From Leishmania donovani (taxonomy: Eukaryota > Euglenozoa > Kinetoplastea > Trypanosomatida > Trypanosomatidae), in contig NC_018255.1 of assembly GCF_000227135.1 (NCBI RefSeq), forward strand, positions 538,291 through 602,290: 64,000 nt of DNA. Reading direction: 5' to 3'. Below the pieces are notes generated by a model, which was not told the origin of the DNA, searched no databases, and saw nothing but the letters and a program-made list of their open reading frames with translations. Of this stretch, positions 1 through 10,239 are shown in pieces. A program made the translations under genes and the position numbers. The stretch's first letter is position 1; each line of letters starts with the position of its first letter.

Positions 1-505
1 CACCCTCCACACACCGCCTTACCCGCACCCTCTCTCATCTCGTGTGCGTGTGCGCCTCATCCTCCAGCTTCCCTACCGAGCGTAACTTGCGTCGCCTACC
101 CATCGCATCTGTAGTTGTTCTTCAACGCCTCCAGGCCCTCCACTCCCGTTGCCCCTCCCCCTCCTCATCCGCCGCCTTTTTCGGTTTTGTCTGCTTGCTT
201 GATATCTGCGGAGCACACCTACGTGTTGTTGCACAACTCTTCTGCGTGCGTTTCGCTTTTTCTCGTGACGGTGGGCGTTTCATACTTTTTTTTCTTTCGT
301 CGGTCGTTTTTTCTTTTGATTTGACTGCAGTGCAATATTGCCTCTGGCGTGTGTGGGTTTGCTGTGTCGCTGTCCCTCTTCTTCTTCCGCTGTTACCCCT
401 CACCCAACCACGCCGCCAGCCCCCTGCAGAGCCCTCCACACCTCCCGTCCGTCCCAACCTAGCCCTCGCTCTGTCGAATCCTCTACGGGCATCGAAAAGA
501 GCAGC
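1..505 (+). other. 5' flank of the zinc-finger gene
   Basis: No gene is seen here. The stretch is C/T-rich and ends shortly before the ATG at 506. It holds several pyrimidine tracts, the strongest at about 283-318. The long open frames crossing it on both strands have low-complexity translations (runs of Pro, Ser, Arg) and are judged non-coding. Confidence 0.6.
283..330 (+). promoter_or_regulatory. candidate spliced-leader acceptor for the CCCH gene
   Basis: A T-rich pyrimidine tract at 283-318 is followed by the first clear AG at 329-330, inside ctgcag. This is the usual layout of a trans-splice acceptor about 175 bases before the proposed start at 506. The inference rests on pattern only. 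Confidence 0.5.
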
Positions 506-1702
506 ATGCACCCCGCACAGAGCTCTTCGTCCCCGGCAGCGAAGGTGCCTGCCGCCCGCACAAACTCGACGCCCACGTTTTGGCCGTCGACGAACTCTAC
601 GACTGGTCCGCGTCTCTTCACGCATTCGCCGTACCTCACGACGGGTAACATTATTGTCAGCGAGGATCTCGACGCCGTAGAATTTGTAGCGTTGGGCGGT
701 GTGGATGGACAGCGCAGCAACCAAGGGTCACCCATCACCAGCGGGCCCCACCAAGGCGGCTCGAGTTTCAATGCCAGCAGCAACAGTGCAAACCAGCTGC
801 ATAGCCCGCATGGCTACTCCAACGGCAAGAAGAACGTCTGTCGGCACTTTATAAACGGCAACTGCAATCGCGGCAGCTCTTGCCGTTTCTATCACCCGGG
901 GCCGATTCACCGCGTCATCACGCCAACGCGCCCGCGCACCCCGACTCAGCGACCGCTGACTCCGCTGGCGGACCTGGCTCAGCATAACAGCGCCTCTGCG
1001 GCCCAGTCCCCAGCGCACAGCCCCCACATCAGGCCGACAAGTGTGCTACTGTTCTCGTCTCCGCGGCAGTCGCTGAAGCTGAACAGCGGAGGTGGAAGTG
1101 CGCGCAGCAACCCTGAGTCCTTCGCCTCTCCGCTCAGTTCTCCCTCCACCTCTGTCTCTGCTCAGCGCAGCGCCGCATTTGCCGAGAGCCCGGCGCACGT
1201 CGTGGCGACAGCACCGGCTCTCTCTAGCCCTTCCTTTGGTCCGCAGTTTAGCCTTGGAAGCTCACTCGGTGCTCGGGCGCGCTGTTGGCCCGGTGCCAAC
1301 CCGTTGCCCTCCCTGCAGCTACCGGAATACCTGCCAAACGGTATCGACGACGGCACAGCGGAAGCCTGCATCTCCGCCACTGGCGCGGACATGGGGCCAC
1401 TTAGTAGGCCGCACAGTCCGTCCTCTCCAGGTCCGTACAGGCTGCCAGTGTACTGCGCAGGGGTGCAGCTGGGAGCAAGCAGCAACAGCGGCCGCGGAGA
1501 GAGAAGAGCAGCGCTTGCCAGCCCGCACCACCACAGGGTTCCCGGCAGCAGGTTTCCAGCTGCGTCAAGCAAAACAGTCACGTCCCCCAGGCGTGGTGGC
1601 GTGACGCGCAACAACCCCTACGCCTACTCGCCGACACGGGTGCGGCCGCAGCTCAGTCAACCCATGAGCCCGCTAAAGCGCACGGCGAATGAGCCAGAGT
1701 GA
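506..1702 (+). CDS. CCCH-type zinc finger protein, Ser/Pro-rich
   Basis: A 398-residue protein with one CCCH finger: C112, C120, C126 and H130 give the spacing C-x7-C-x5-C-x3-H (CRHFINGNCNRGSSCRFYH). Such fingers bind single-stranded RNA, and in trypanosomatids single-finger CCCH proteins are common post-transcriptional regulators acting on mRNA stability or translation. That role is inferred from the family. The rest of the protein is low-complexity Ser, Pro, Ala and Arg, with many SP/TP sites that could be phosphorylated, and no second domain is visible. The frame stays open upstream to 338, but the ATG at 506 was chosen because the upstream part is low-complexity and lies close to a likely splice acceptor at 330. 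It is the first gene of the window and is followed by 3.5 kb without a gene. Confidence 0.85.
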   Translation: MHPAQSSSSPAAKVPAARTNSTPTFWPSTNSTTGPRLFTHSPYLTTGNIIVSEDLDAVEFVALGGVDGQRSNQGSPITSGPHQGGSSFNASSNSANQLHSPHGYSNGKKNVCRHFINGNCNRGSSCRFYHPGPIHRVITPTRPRTPTQRPLTPLADLAQHNSASAAQSPAHSPHIRPTSVLLFSSPRQSLKLNSGGGSARSNPESFASPLSSPSTSVSAQRSAAFAESPAHVVATAPALSSPSFGPQFSLGSSLGARARCWPGANPLPSLQLPEYLPNGIDDGTAEACISATGADMGPLSRPHSPSSPGPYRLPVYCAGVQLGASSNSGRGERRAALASPHHHRVPGSRFPAASSKTVTSPRRGGVTRNNPYAYSPTRVRPQLSQPMSPLKRTANEPE

Positions 1703-2489
1703 AGGAACAGCAGCTGAACGAAAGGCCGGTGCTGTTATCGGGACGCCTTTCTCCTCTTGTTTTCGAAACCTCCCGCGATGCCTGCCTCGCTCCCTCAGCC
1801 CCCCGAAGCGGCTCTTCTGCCTGAACACTTTGCCCTGTTCTACTCTGGTTTTCACCAGCCAGCGCAGCTCACGTCCATTGTGCTCTCCTGTGAACACCTC
1901 TGCATCGGCCCTCCTCCAAGCGGCCTTCTTTTTTTTTTCGGGGGAAGGGGGTTTGCGTGTCACTGCGTGTGTGTGCGAGTTACGTACGTATTGGCCTTCT
2001 TGCTGGTTGCTCCCCCCTCTAGGGGGGTGGGGGACGGCGAAGTGGCACCTGCAGGTATTCCTGTGTGTTTTTACGTGTATTCTTGCGCATGTGTGTGTAT
2101 GTGTGTGCATTTCCTTTCTCCAGGCCCTTTTTTTTTTCATCAGCTGTACTTATGAACCGCTCAACTCTCTCCCTCTCCCTCTCCATCCGACCTTCTCCTT
2201 CTCGTTCCTCCACCTCTCTTTGCTCTCTCTCCCCCACACACACGCACACTCTCCATATGTGTTCTCCGCATGTTTTCTCCTCTGACCCGCGACCTCCTGC
2301 TGTTTCGTATGCCTTCGTTCAGTTTCCTTGCTTCTCAGCTCCCTCTTCTCCCTCATATGCGCCTGAGCCCCCATGCGTCTGCACGGGCTCCTTTTTCGTT
2401 CCTTGTCGCTTTTTCCTCAAATATGACGGCACGAACCTGCCGCGTGCTTTCTTTGTTTTTTTTTTAATCCCTCTTCTCCCTTGGTTATG

Positions 2490-2890
2490 CCGGCCACCTC
2501 AGTGTGGTATCAGGGTCTAGCGCTCCCGTTGTGGAGAAGCCAAGCAGCTTGGACAGCCTGCCCTCGGGCACGGCTTCGGACTCGTGGTGTTGGAGAAGAG
2601 AGCTGTGCCGAAGAGGCTTGCGGTCACGATGACGCTTGGACCAGCTGACGGCGAATCTTGCCGACGATTCGACAGTTGCACGCATCCGCCGCCTGTTTTT
2701 ATGCGTTGGGTGCGCCGCGGCGGTGATGCGGGACTCAAACCGGAACCCAGCCGGCGCTGTCTGCCGTGGAATCGCAGCGGGCCTGAACGACGCCCAACAG
2801 TCTTGGTTGGCCCCGTTCCTTGATGTAGCCGTAGCGCAGACGAGGTAGGCGCATAGCCGCGGGCTTGTGCGCGTCTGTTTCTCGATTTGT
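2490..2890 (-). mobile_element. degenerate SIDER-like retroposon relic
   Basis: The stretch from about 2500 (gtggtatcagggt, then tgtggagaagccaagcagc) resembles the element at 51.4 kb (gtggtatgtgtcagggcc, then tgtggagaagccgagccgc) in the same orientation. After this the match fades. It is GC-rich against T-rich flanks. I read it as an old, decayed member of the same family. Limits are approximate. Confidence 0.4.
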
Positions 2891-3528
2891 TCACGGTAGA
2901 ATAAGGTCATAGCAAAGAGAAACATGTTAAAGTCCTTTTTCCATTCTGCCGATTCAGTCTCTTCCCTCCCCCGTCCCCCGTCCCCTACACTCATCCTGTG
3001 AGTGGAGCACCACGCGCACACACACACAGCAGAAACAGAGACTGGTCTCTATAGGTGTGTCGCTTCGATTGTGGTGAACTCGTGAGCGAGCACCAGAGCA
3101 CACCCCATCCCGCGCTGCCTCGCTCGCTCGCTCTCTCCCCTTCTGTCCGAAAACGCTGTGCTGTGCCTTCACCCCTTACCCCGGAAGCCGGCATGCTTTT
3201 TTTGTTGTTGTTGTTGTTCTCGCCGTGCCTGCTTGCCGAGGGCCATGTGGCCAGGAAGAAGACGAGACACGTCTGAACGCCCCGTCTTTCCCATTTTCCG
3301 TTTTGCGGTTGTTGTGCACTTTGCTTGATCGGCGCTTTTCGGTGGCCCCCTTACATCTTTCCGGCAGCGCCCCCTCCCCCCCCCCTCACTCCTGCCTCCC
3401 TGCCTCCCTCTCCCCCTCCCCGTACCGGTTGGTTACTTTCTGGGTTTCTTTTTCTCTGTCGTTGTTCTTCATGGAGGATGTAATGCGTCGGGTTATCCTT
3501 CTGCATGCTTTCAGGCACGCGTGCGTTT

Positions 3529-3559
<31 letters not shown>

Positions 3560-3593
3560 GGGGGCGCTCTTCTTTCTGTTTTGTCTTCCCCTT

Positions 3594-3692
3594 NNNNNNN
3601 NNNNNNNNNNNNNNNNNNNNNNNNNNNNNNNNNNNNNNNNNNNNNNNNNNNNNNNNNNNNNNNNNNNNNNNNNNNNNNNNNNNNNNNNNNNN
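3594..3692. other. assembly gap (99 N)
   Basis: A run of 99 N. Both sides carry the same low-complexity pattern, a (GT)n tract running into a poly-G run (3530-3564 and 3697-3724). The two contig ends may therefore overlap rather than flank missing sequence. Confidence 0.95.
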
Positions 3693-5050
3693 GTCGTTGT
3701 GTGTGTGTGTGTGGGGGGGGGGGGCAGCCGTGCTATGCTTCGCTGTCTGCCTTCCTCTTTTGTTTTCCACTGCAGCGCGTGTGTATGTGCGTGCGTATGT
3801 GTATACGCGCGTCTGGAAAGCGCGAATCGCTCGAGTTATCGGCCGTTGTGCGTGGGCTTTGGAGCCGAGGAACTCTCGCTGCCTCTCTGTATTTGTGTAG
3901 AAGAGGTTTGGTGCGAAGTGGCGGAACTCTTTTCCTGTCTTGCATTCTTTCTCCTTTCGTGTGCCGCCGGGCAGGCGCACGAGCACGCGAGCGGAGTATC
4001 GAGACGAGACGAAACGGACAACAGAGGCAGGAAAGGAATGAGAGCCGACAGAAGAAGGCGTGTCTTTTTTTTTTTGCCTTTGCCGTTCCTGTTCTACGAC
4101 TCTCGCCCGCCACCCCGTCCCCTCCCGTCGTCGTCAACGGTGGTGTGTTCCCCTGACTTCCTTTGTGTGTTTTGTTGCTTGTGCGCCCCTTCGTCTATAT
4201 AGCACACAGAGTCGGTTACGGGTATGCTTACTGTCTTTCTGCATTTTCCTTGTTATGTTGCTTCTAGGTGGTGATGGGCGTGGTCATGGACTCTTCTCAC
4301 CGCGGTGCGCCATAGGCTGATTGCTGTTTCTCTTGTTTCTGCCTTTATGTGTGTGCGTGCGTGTGTGTGTGTGTGTGTGTGTCGTCGTCGTCGTCGTTGG
4401 TCTTTGTGCGCTTGTTTGCGCCTGGGCGTCCAAATGTGCCCGTCTTTTTTTCTTTTCTCTCCGCACGCCGCACGTGGTGATGCGTGTTCTCCCCTCTCCT
4501 CTTGCTTCTTTTTTTCGTTTCGCTCTCTATCGGAACTTCATGCGCGTCAGCGGGACGGTGCACACGCGTGAAGGCAGTGCATCGTCATCGTCCTGCGAAA
4601 GAATGGATGCTCAGAGGGGAGTGGTATATAGTTGCGCATGTGTATCTGTGTCTTTCGGACACAGGATCACAAGCTAATCAGTCATGGAAGCAACGCACTC
4701 CCATCTCGGTCAAGAAGATTTCCTCTCGCGCAGCGTCGATGTTCTTGGAGGGCACGTGTACGATTGTGTGCGGCCCCTGACCTTGCGTCCCCATGCACAC
4801 AGAGAGAGACACACACACCTCCTCTCGTTTCCTTTTTTCGAACAGCGAGACAGAGGCGGTGTTGCCCGTGCGTGTGTGGTGTGTGGCGACGTGCAACGAG
4901 ATGGTGCGGGCACGGAAGAGACCGTTTTGTGTTTCCCTCTTCTTCGTACGCTTCTCCAGAGCGGGAGGGGGCGGCAAAGGGAACGGGCTCCCCGCAGCGG
5001 TGGCCAGAGTCACCCATGGATTTGGAGCGCGTGTCCACCTGGCTGCTCAC

Positions 5051-5080
5051 ATCCCTCCTTCCTCTTCTCTTTCTGCTTAG
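5051..5080 (+). promoter_or_regulatory. candidate spliced-leader acceptor for Pol kappa copy 1
   Basis: A pyrimidine run from about 5051 ends in cttag, with AG at 5079-5080. This is 139 bases before the ATG at 5219 and supports a start downstream of it. Two short upstream ATGs lie between, at about 5128 and 5136. Confidence 0.55.
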
Positions 5081-5218
5081 AAAAAGCAACGCCGCTCTCA
5101 ACCTCGTCCCCGCACTTACACGCTTGCATGGTGGCATGTGTTGAGCAAGGCTGTAAAGGGCAGACACACCCAAACCTATGCAAGCATACGCGTACCAGCA
5201 TCAAGGCCAGCACAACGA

Positions 5219-7483
5219 ATGAGTGTGGAGCATGGTTCAAGTGCGCCGACACGCTCACCCCCTTCTGACGTGCGGGCAGAAGATAGGCATCTCCTCTCGC
5301 TCATCCATCGCCGCGCCGCTCTCACTGCAACGGCTGTGTCGCCTGAGTCACCGCGAACGCTGTCCCCTGTGCCGCCCGTGCCAGCGACCCCGGTAAGGAC
5401 TCCCCCGACAACGCCGGTGTTGTCCACCGCGCATACCCCTGCCCGCGGTACGACGACCAGCGGCATCAATCACGAGTACTCGAGCAACAGCAGCGGTCGT
5501 GTGAAGGGCTGCGATAACAGCGCGCACAGCTCAGCGCCAGCGTCGCGCGGCAGCTCCTCGCGGGCCGCGGCCCCGCACGGGTCTTTGCACAGTTTCTTCC
5601 AACCGAATCCCGCCAGCACCAATGCCACAACGGCGCCAAAGGTTGTGTACTTCGACGACAGAAAAGCTGGCCTTCGCTCTGCTGAAAAGGAGAAGACGGA
5701 GGCCATCATCAAGGAGCTATCCAAGAACTCGAGCTTCTATGTAAACGAAGAGCGCAAGGCACAGCAGCGGCAGCGGCAGGTTGAGAGGCTTCTGGTGAAG
5801 ACGCGGCAGTACGAAGCGAGCGTGCGCAGCCACCCTGATGTGTTCCGCCAGCTACGGCGTGACGTGGCAGACCTCGAGGCCATCTTTGAGACGTATCGCA
5901 GCTTCGACTCCATATACGTCCACATGGACATGGACATGTTCTTCGCCGCTGTCGAGATGAAAAAGAACCCGCAGTACGCAGAGGTGCCGCTCGGTATCGG
6001 TAGCATGTCGATGCTGTCCACAACAAACTACGTTGCCCGGAAATACGGCGTGCAGTCCGGGATGCCAGGCTTTATTGGCATGCGACTGTGCCCTCAGCTC
6101 GTCATTGTGCCCACCGACTTTGCCGCGTGCCGAGCCGAGTCCGCCAAGTTCAAGGCTGTGGTGCGAGAGTACGACTCCGATGCGCAACTGCTCGGCATGG
6201 ACGAGGTCATGATGTGCCTCGATGACTACCTCGCGCACCATCACATGGACGTCACAACGCACGCGGGGCGCTTTGATGTTGCAGAGAGGGTCATCGAGGA
6301 GTGCCGACGACGCATCGCCGAGGCAACCGGCCTGACCGTCAGCGCCGGGATCGCGCCGACGCCGACGCTGGCGAAAATGGCGTCCAACTATAAAAAGCCA
6401 AACGGGCAGTTCGCCGTTCGCCTCTTCAGCCGCGAAGCCGTGATGAATTATCTTGCCAGCATCTCCGTGCGCCAGGTGCCCGGTATCGGCAAGTCGCGGG
6501 AGAGCGTCCTCGCGGGGCTCGGGATACACACACTCGGTGAGGTGTACGAGCAGCGGCATCGACTCTTTTACATCCTGACGCGGAAGACGTACGAATTTCT
6601 TCTCGCCTCGTCTATCGGCATCGGTGGCATGTACGACTCGCTGGAGGCAGCGCCGTCTTCATCCGCCGGAACGACTAACGGCAAGACGGTCGCTGCAGTG
6701 GATGGAGGGTCGAACGAGGACGACTGGGGACGCAAATCCGTAGGTCATGAACGCACCTTCTACAAACTGACGAATCGCATGGCGCTGCAGGCGATCGCGT
6801 ACAAGAACCTGCGCCGGTCGCATGAGACCCTCGCAGAGGAGGGCCTCCTCTGCTCGCAGGTGGTGCTGAAGTTGAAGCACCGCAGCTTTCACGTGAAGCA
6901 GCACAGCAAGTCTCTCAATGTATATACGGACGACCACGAAGTCCTACGGCGGGCGCTTGACGAGTTACTCATGCCAGTGGTGGACGACTTTGCTGAGTTT
7001 CGGCTACTTGGCGTGCGGCTGGAAAAGCTTAGGCGACGACCCCGAAGCGACGGCACCGGCGGCGCGACCACGCTGACGGTGAAGTCGGCTGCCGAGGCAG
7101 AGTCGAATCAGCTCACACTGAGCCACTTTTTTACTCGTCAGCTCGCAAGCACCGCACATTCGGTGCGGCGCCGACAGCAGCAGCAGCAGCAGCAGGCGTT
7201 CGCTCAGCGAAAGCGCCCCCGTGGCATCGGCGACGGCGGTGCAGGGGATAATAGCGATGCCTATCTCGACGACAGCGACGACGAAGACGGCGCCGTGCTC
7301 ATCGTCTCCTCCGAGAGCCAGCTGACGGACGTGGAGGAGGTGAAAGGCCCCGCGATGAGCTCCACCGCGCCGTCTCCGCTCTCCGATCTTTCTACGGGCT
7401 CAGCCGCAAAGCCGCAGAAGATGCGCGACGAAGAAGTGGTCGGCGATGACAGCGCTGACGATAACGTGTTCATCGTGGAATGA
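5219..7483 (+). CDS. POLK: DNA polymerase kappa, copy 1 (probably nuclear)
   Basis: A 754-residue Y-family translesion DNA polymerase that copies past damaged template bases. The palm metal ligands are intact: D237 in HMDMDMFFAAVE, and D328-E329 in GMDE (family norm SLDE). The fingers motif MLSTTNYVARKYG and the segment SGMPGFIG are conserved, followed by ISAGIAPT-like thumb sequence (SAGIAPTPTLAKMASNYKKPNGQ, read in two parts) and the helix-hairpin region VPGIG. The C-terminal region is special to this copy: a canonical PIP box QLTLSHFF at 631-638, a seven-Gln run, a basic RKRPRG stretch, and acidic segments with VLIV (693-696) and a terminal VFIVE. No mitochondrial presequence is visible. 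The frame opens at a GTG at 5138, but the first in-frame ATG is 5219, after a likely splice acceptor at 5080. It is the first of four related genes. Family assignment is firm, nuclear location is inferred. Confidence 0.93.
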   Translation: MSVEHGSSAPTRSPPSDVRAEDRHLLSLIHRRAALTATAVSPESPRTLSPVPPVPATPVRTPPTTPVLSTAHTPARGTTTSGINHEYSSNSSGRVKGCDNSAHSSAPASRGSSSRAAAPHGSLHSFFQPNPASTNATTAPKVVYFDDRKAGLRSAEKEKTEAIIKELSKNSSFYVNEERKAQQRQRQVERLLVKTRQYEASVRSHPDVFRQLRRDVADLEAIFETYRSFDSIYVHMDMDMFFAAVEMKKNPQYAEVPLGIGSMSMLSTTNYVARKYGVQSGMPGFIGMRLCPQLVIVPTDFAACRAESAKFKAVVREYDSDAQLLGMDEVMMCLDDYLAHHHMDVTTHAGRFDVAERVIEECRRRIAEATGLTVSAGIAPTPTLAKMASNYKKPNGQFAVRLFSREAVMNYLASISVRQVPGIGKSRESVLAGLGIHTLGEVYEQRHRLFYILTRKTYEFLLASSIGIGGMYDSLEAAPSSSAGTTNGKTVAAVDGGSNEDDWGRKSVGHERTFYKLTNRMALQAIAYKNLRRSHETLAEEGLLCSQVVLKLKHRSFHVKQHSKSLNVYTDDHEVLRRALDELLMPVVDDFAEFRLLGVRLEKLRRRPRSDGTGGATTLTVKSAAEAESNQLTLSHFFTRQLASTAHSVRRRQQQQQQQAFAQRKRPRGIGDGGAGDNSDAYLDDSDDEDGAVLIVSSESQLTDVEEVKGPAMSSTAPSPLSDLSTGSAAKPQKMRDEEVVGDDSADDNVFIVE

Positions 7484-8239
7484 AGGATACCTGTGCGTGG
7501 AAATCGTTGCAGGAGAAATCGTGAAACAGCAAGCCCATCATGTCGTCCATCCTCTTCTTTTTGTTGTTGTTTTCTTGTGGCTGCACCTCTCGCCAACCTC
7601 GCATCGAGTGAGCGTGGCGAGTGCAGTTCACGCCCTCTTGTGGTGCCTCCATCACCGGCGTCGACCTAAGTCTCCTGTGAACCCTCCCTAGCTGTTTGGC
7701 GCGTGTTGCTGCTGTTTTGCATGGAGAGAATCAGGCGAGGGCACGTGGGGGATCAAGCGAAAAAAAAAACGGAAACGGTTGAGGCATCGGCGTGAACATC
7801 TCTGCTGACCATGTAAGACTCTTGTACACAGTTTTCGATGGCCGATGCATTGCCAGACGCTGACAGCAACGAAAGAGTGGGAGAGGTTGAGGAGTAACGG
7901 CAACATCAAGGACGCTGACTGCTTGAGCGCGGGTCTCTCTTAGGTTTTTTTTTTCGGACGCTGGTTCCCCTTCCAAATGGCATATTGGTAAGGGATATGA
8001 TGGTGTGCGCGTTCTCGCGACTCTCCGCAATGCAGAGGAAGGGGAAAAGAGGCGCTCATGCCCTCAGCACACATCCTCAGGCTCCACGAATCGATCTGTA
8101 CCTGTCCCTTCATTCCTCGTTGTCCGTCTCCCTAGTTTCTAACGAGCGTTGTGTCATGCGCTTCAGCTTCTCCGTGCTTTGTGGGTAAACTGCTCTTGCC
8201 ACATCGGCAGCGGCTCCCTCCTCCCCTCTAAACTAGTGG
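7484..8239 (+). other. intergenic region, likely 3' UTR of Pol kappa copy 1
   Basis: No gene is seen. T-rich and mixed sequence with poly-A (7763-7771) and poly-T (7946-7954) runs. Open frames on either strand are short and unrelated to known families. Confidence 0.6.
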
Positions 8240-8830
8240 CCAAATCGCGTGCTCATACACAGCAAACATGTCAGCAGCCGTACCCCAAACCGTGCAGCTG
8301 GTGCTGTGGAACAAACGGAGGCAACGTCTACCAGTGTTGCCCCGCTCCAGCACAGTGGACAGCAGGGCCATTGCGTTGCGGCGCTGAAACTGTCGTTAGC
8401 CTCCCACCTCCGCTGTCCCTGCCGCCTCCGGGCACTACCACAGTGCCTCTGCTCCTGTCCCAGTCACCTGCCGCATCACCATCGCACAGAGGCAGGGTAC
8501 AGGGTCTCAGTCGGCCCTGAGCGGGAGACCGGCCAACGTCCTCCTCGGGCTCATCCGGCATGCGCCTCTAAGCCACCACCCCCTGTTACCCGCACGGCAG
8601 ACGCCACCGCCTCCGCCCCGAAACAGGGCCCGGGGCCGCGGCCCCGCTTCGGATCAAGGCACGCAGTCCGGCCCGGTCGGTGTGGCTGCTGATCGCGCAG
8701 CACGCATGCGAGGCAGAGGGACGAGGCAAGGGCAAGAGGAGCCCGTGAGGCGCACGGCCCGGTTCGGGGGCAGGACGGCTCGTCCTAGACGACCAGGACC
8801 GAGCCGCGGTGCAACACGCGGGTAGGTGCA
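8240..8830 (+). other. GC-rich block of unknown origin
   Basis: This block is clearly more GC-rich than its neighbours and includes a 16-base perfect palindrome at 8631-8646 (cggggccgcggccccg). No convincing protein is encoded. It directly precedes the SIDER-like element and may be another decayed retroposon, but I could not align it with the other copies by eye. Confidence 0.35.
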
Positions 8831-8922
8831 CCGTGTCGTTGTGTGCGTGTATATATACACACATACATGTATATAGGTGATGACGTGTTTGTGCCATGAG
8901 GGCGTTTCTTCTTCCTTTTCGA

Positions 8923-9412
8923 CGCGTCCCTTCTCTGCCGCACAACATGAGCTGAATGCCACTCTACACCCCAGGCCCGTCACAGGCCACCCATCACGTG
9001 GCGTGAAGCAGCGGTAGACGCGCGTTACAGCGATGCGCCGACTCGTCCATCTGAGCACGGCTCCTGTCTCCCCACCCACCCCACCCCCGCTCCGCAGGCA
9101 GCCTCACAGCCGCTCCCGTTGCGCCGAGTGACACACGCTCGAGCCACGCTGACACTCTGCCGAGCATACCCATGGTGCAAACATCTCCACTGTTGCCGGT
9201 GGCTCTCACGCAGCGCCATCCAGGACCTGACCGCCGGCATCCGTAGCGATACATCACACTGGCCTCCCCCGTGTCGCAGGCGCTGGACCCTGTCGGGGCC
9301 AGGCGCGGTGGCTCGGCATTGGCAGGGATAGGGGGACGGCGGCGGCTCGGCTTCTCCACAGAGGGCGGTTCTGGATTCCGATACCACTTTGAGGTCTTTC
9401 CCCTCATCAGGG
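8923..9412 (+). mobile_element. SIDER-like short retroposon, copy A
   Basis: From about 8932 (ctctgccgcac) to about 9364 (cttctccacagag) this stretch is nearly identical to the elements at 62.4 kb and, inverted, at 51.4 kb. Its last ~50 bases diverge, so the 3' end looks truncated or rearranged. Length (about 0.5 kb), lack of coding capacity and intergenic position fit Leishmania SIDER2 elements, the short degenerate relatives of ingi/DIRE retroposons. They often sit in 3' UTRs and can affect mRNA turnover. The assignment to SIDER2 is from memory of size and context. Confidence 0.65.
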
Positions 9413-10239
9413 GTATAATGACGCGTGAAAGAAGAGGTGCATAAGCGGCAGAGGCAGCAGCGGCCGTGCCACGACTGGGGTCGGTCGCACGAGTCGAGAA
9501 CACCCGATCGTAGAGCGACAGGAGGGCAGCCCTCGTCCCCACGAGAAATGGGGATGCCCCAGTTGTGCTGCTGTAGTTATATATGTGTAGTTCGTGATGC
9601 ATCTCTCTCTCCGTCTGTCACGCTCCGTCTCAACCTCTCTCCCTCCCCTTCTCTCTCGCCTGCTCTACTCACCACGTGTTTTTGTTTATCGGCTTGGCAT
9701 ATCATGCAACGCAGCCGTGACGTCCTCCTGACCATCTCAAGGGCCCTTCCTACCGTCCCAGCCCCCCTCCATCGCGCGCGTACACCTGCATTCTTCCGGC
9801 CGCTACGCCCCCGCCGTCTCCCCTTCCTCGCGTGCAGGGTGGCTCCTTCCGGTTGCGTTTGTTGTATTCTACTTCGGCTCCCCACCCCACCCTCACCCTT
9901 CCTTCATCGATAGAGACAGCAGAGGTGCTGCCTACCCGGCCCCGCCCTCCCTCGTCGCAGTCGCTTAGACGTACGTAGAGCTAAACAGCGAGTTCCTCTT
10001 CTCTCCCACTTCGTTGTGGCCGCGCCTTCTTTTGTACGGGCGCGTGTCTGTCTGTTGGTGTGTGTGTGTGTGTGTGTGTTCGCGTTGCTCTGGTGTCTTC
10101 CCTCCCTCTCCTCCTTTGTGCTGCGGGTATTTGCCTGCCCCGCGTGCGCTTGTGAAGATCCGTTGTGGCGGCGACCGGCGAGGCACGCATCCATCTTTTC
10201 CTCCCCCTCTCTCGTGCCTTTTCCCTTCGCCGGCCCACC
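9413..10239 (+). other. 5' flank of Pol kappa copy 2
   Basis: No gene is seen. The region is C/T-rich with many pyrimidine tracts and a (GT)n run at about 10060-10079. The splice acceptor for copy 2 probably lies here, but no single AG stands out. Confidence 0.55.

Larger units (their letters stand above)
1703..5050 (+). other. long intergenic region with microsatellites and an assembly gap
   Basis: No credible gene is present. The region holds poly-T and pyrimidine tracts (1928-1939, 2128-2138, 2457-2465), a SIDER-like relic (about 2490-2890), a G-run at about 3542-3564, an N gap, and a (GT)n tract at about 4349-4382. Open frames here translate to Cys/Val/Ser/Phe-rich low-complexity sequence typical of trypanosomatid UTRs. 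Confidence 0.7.
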
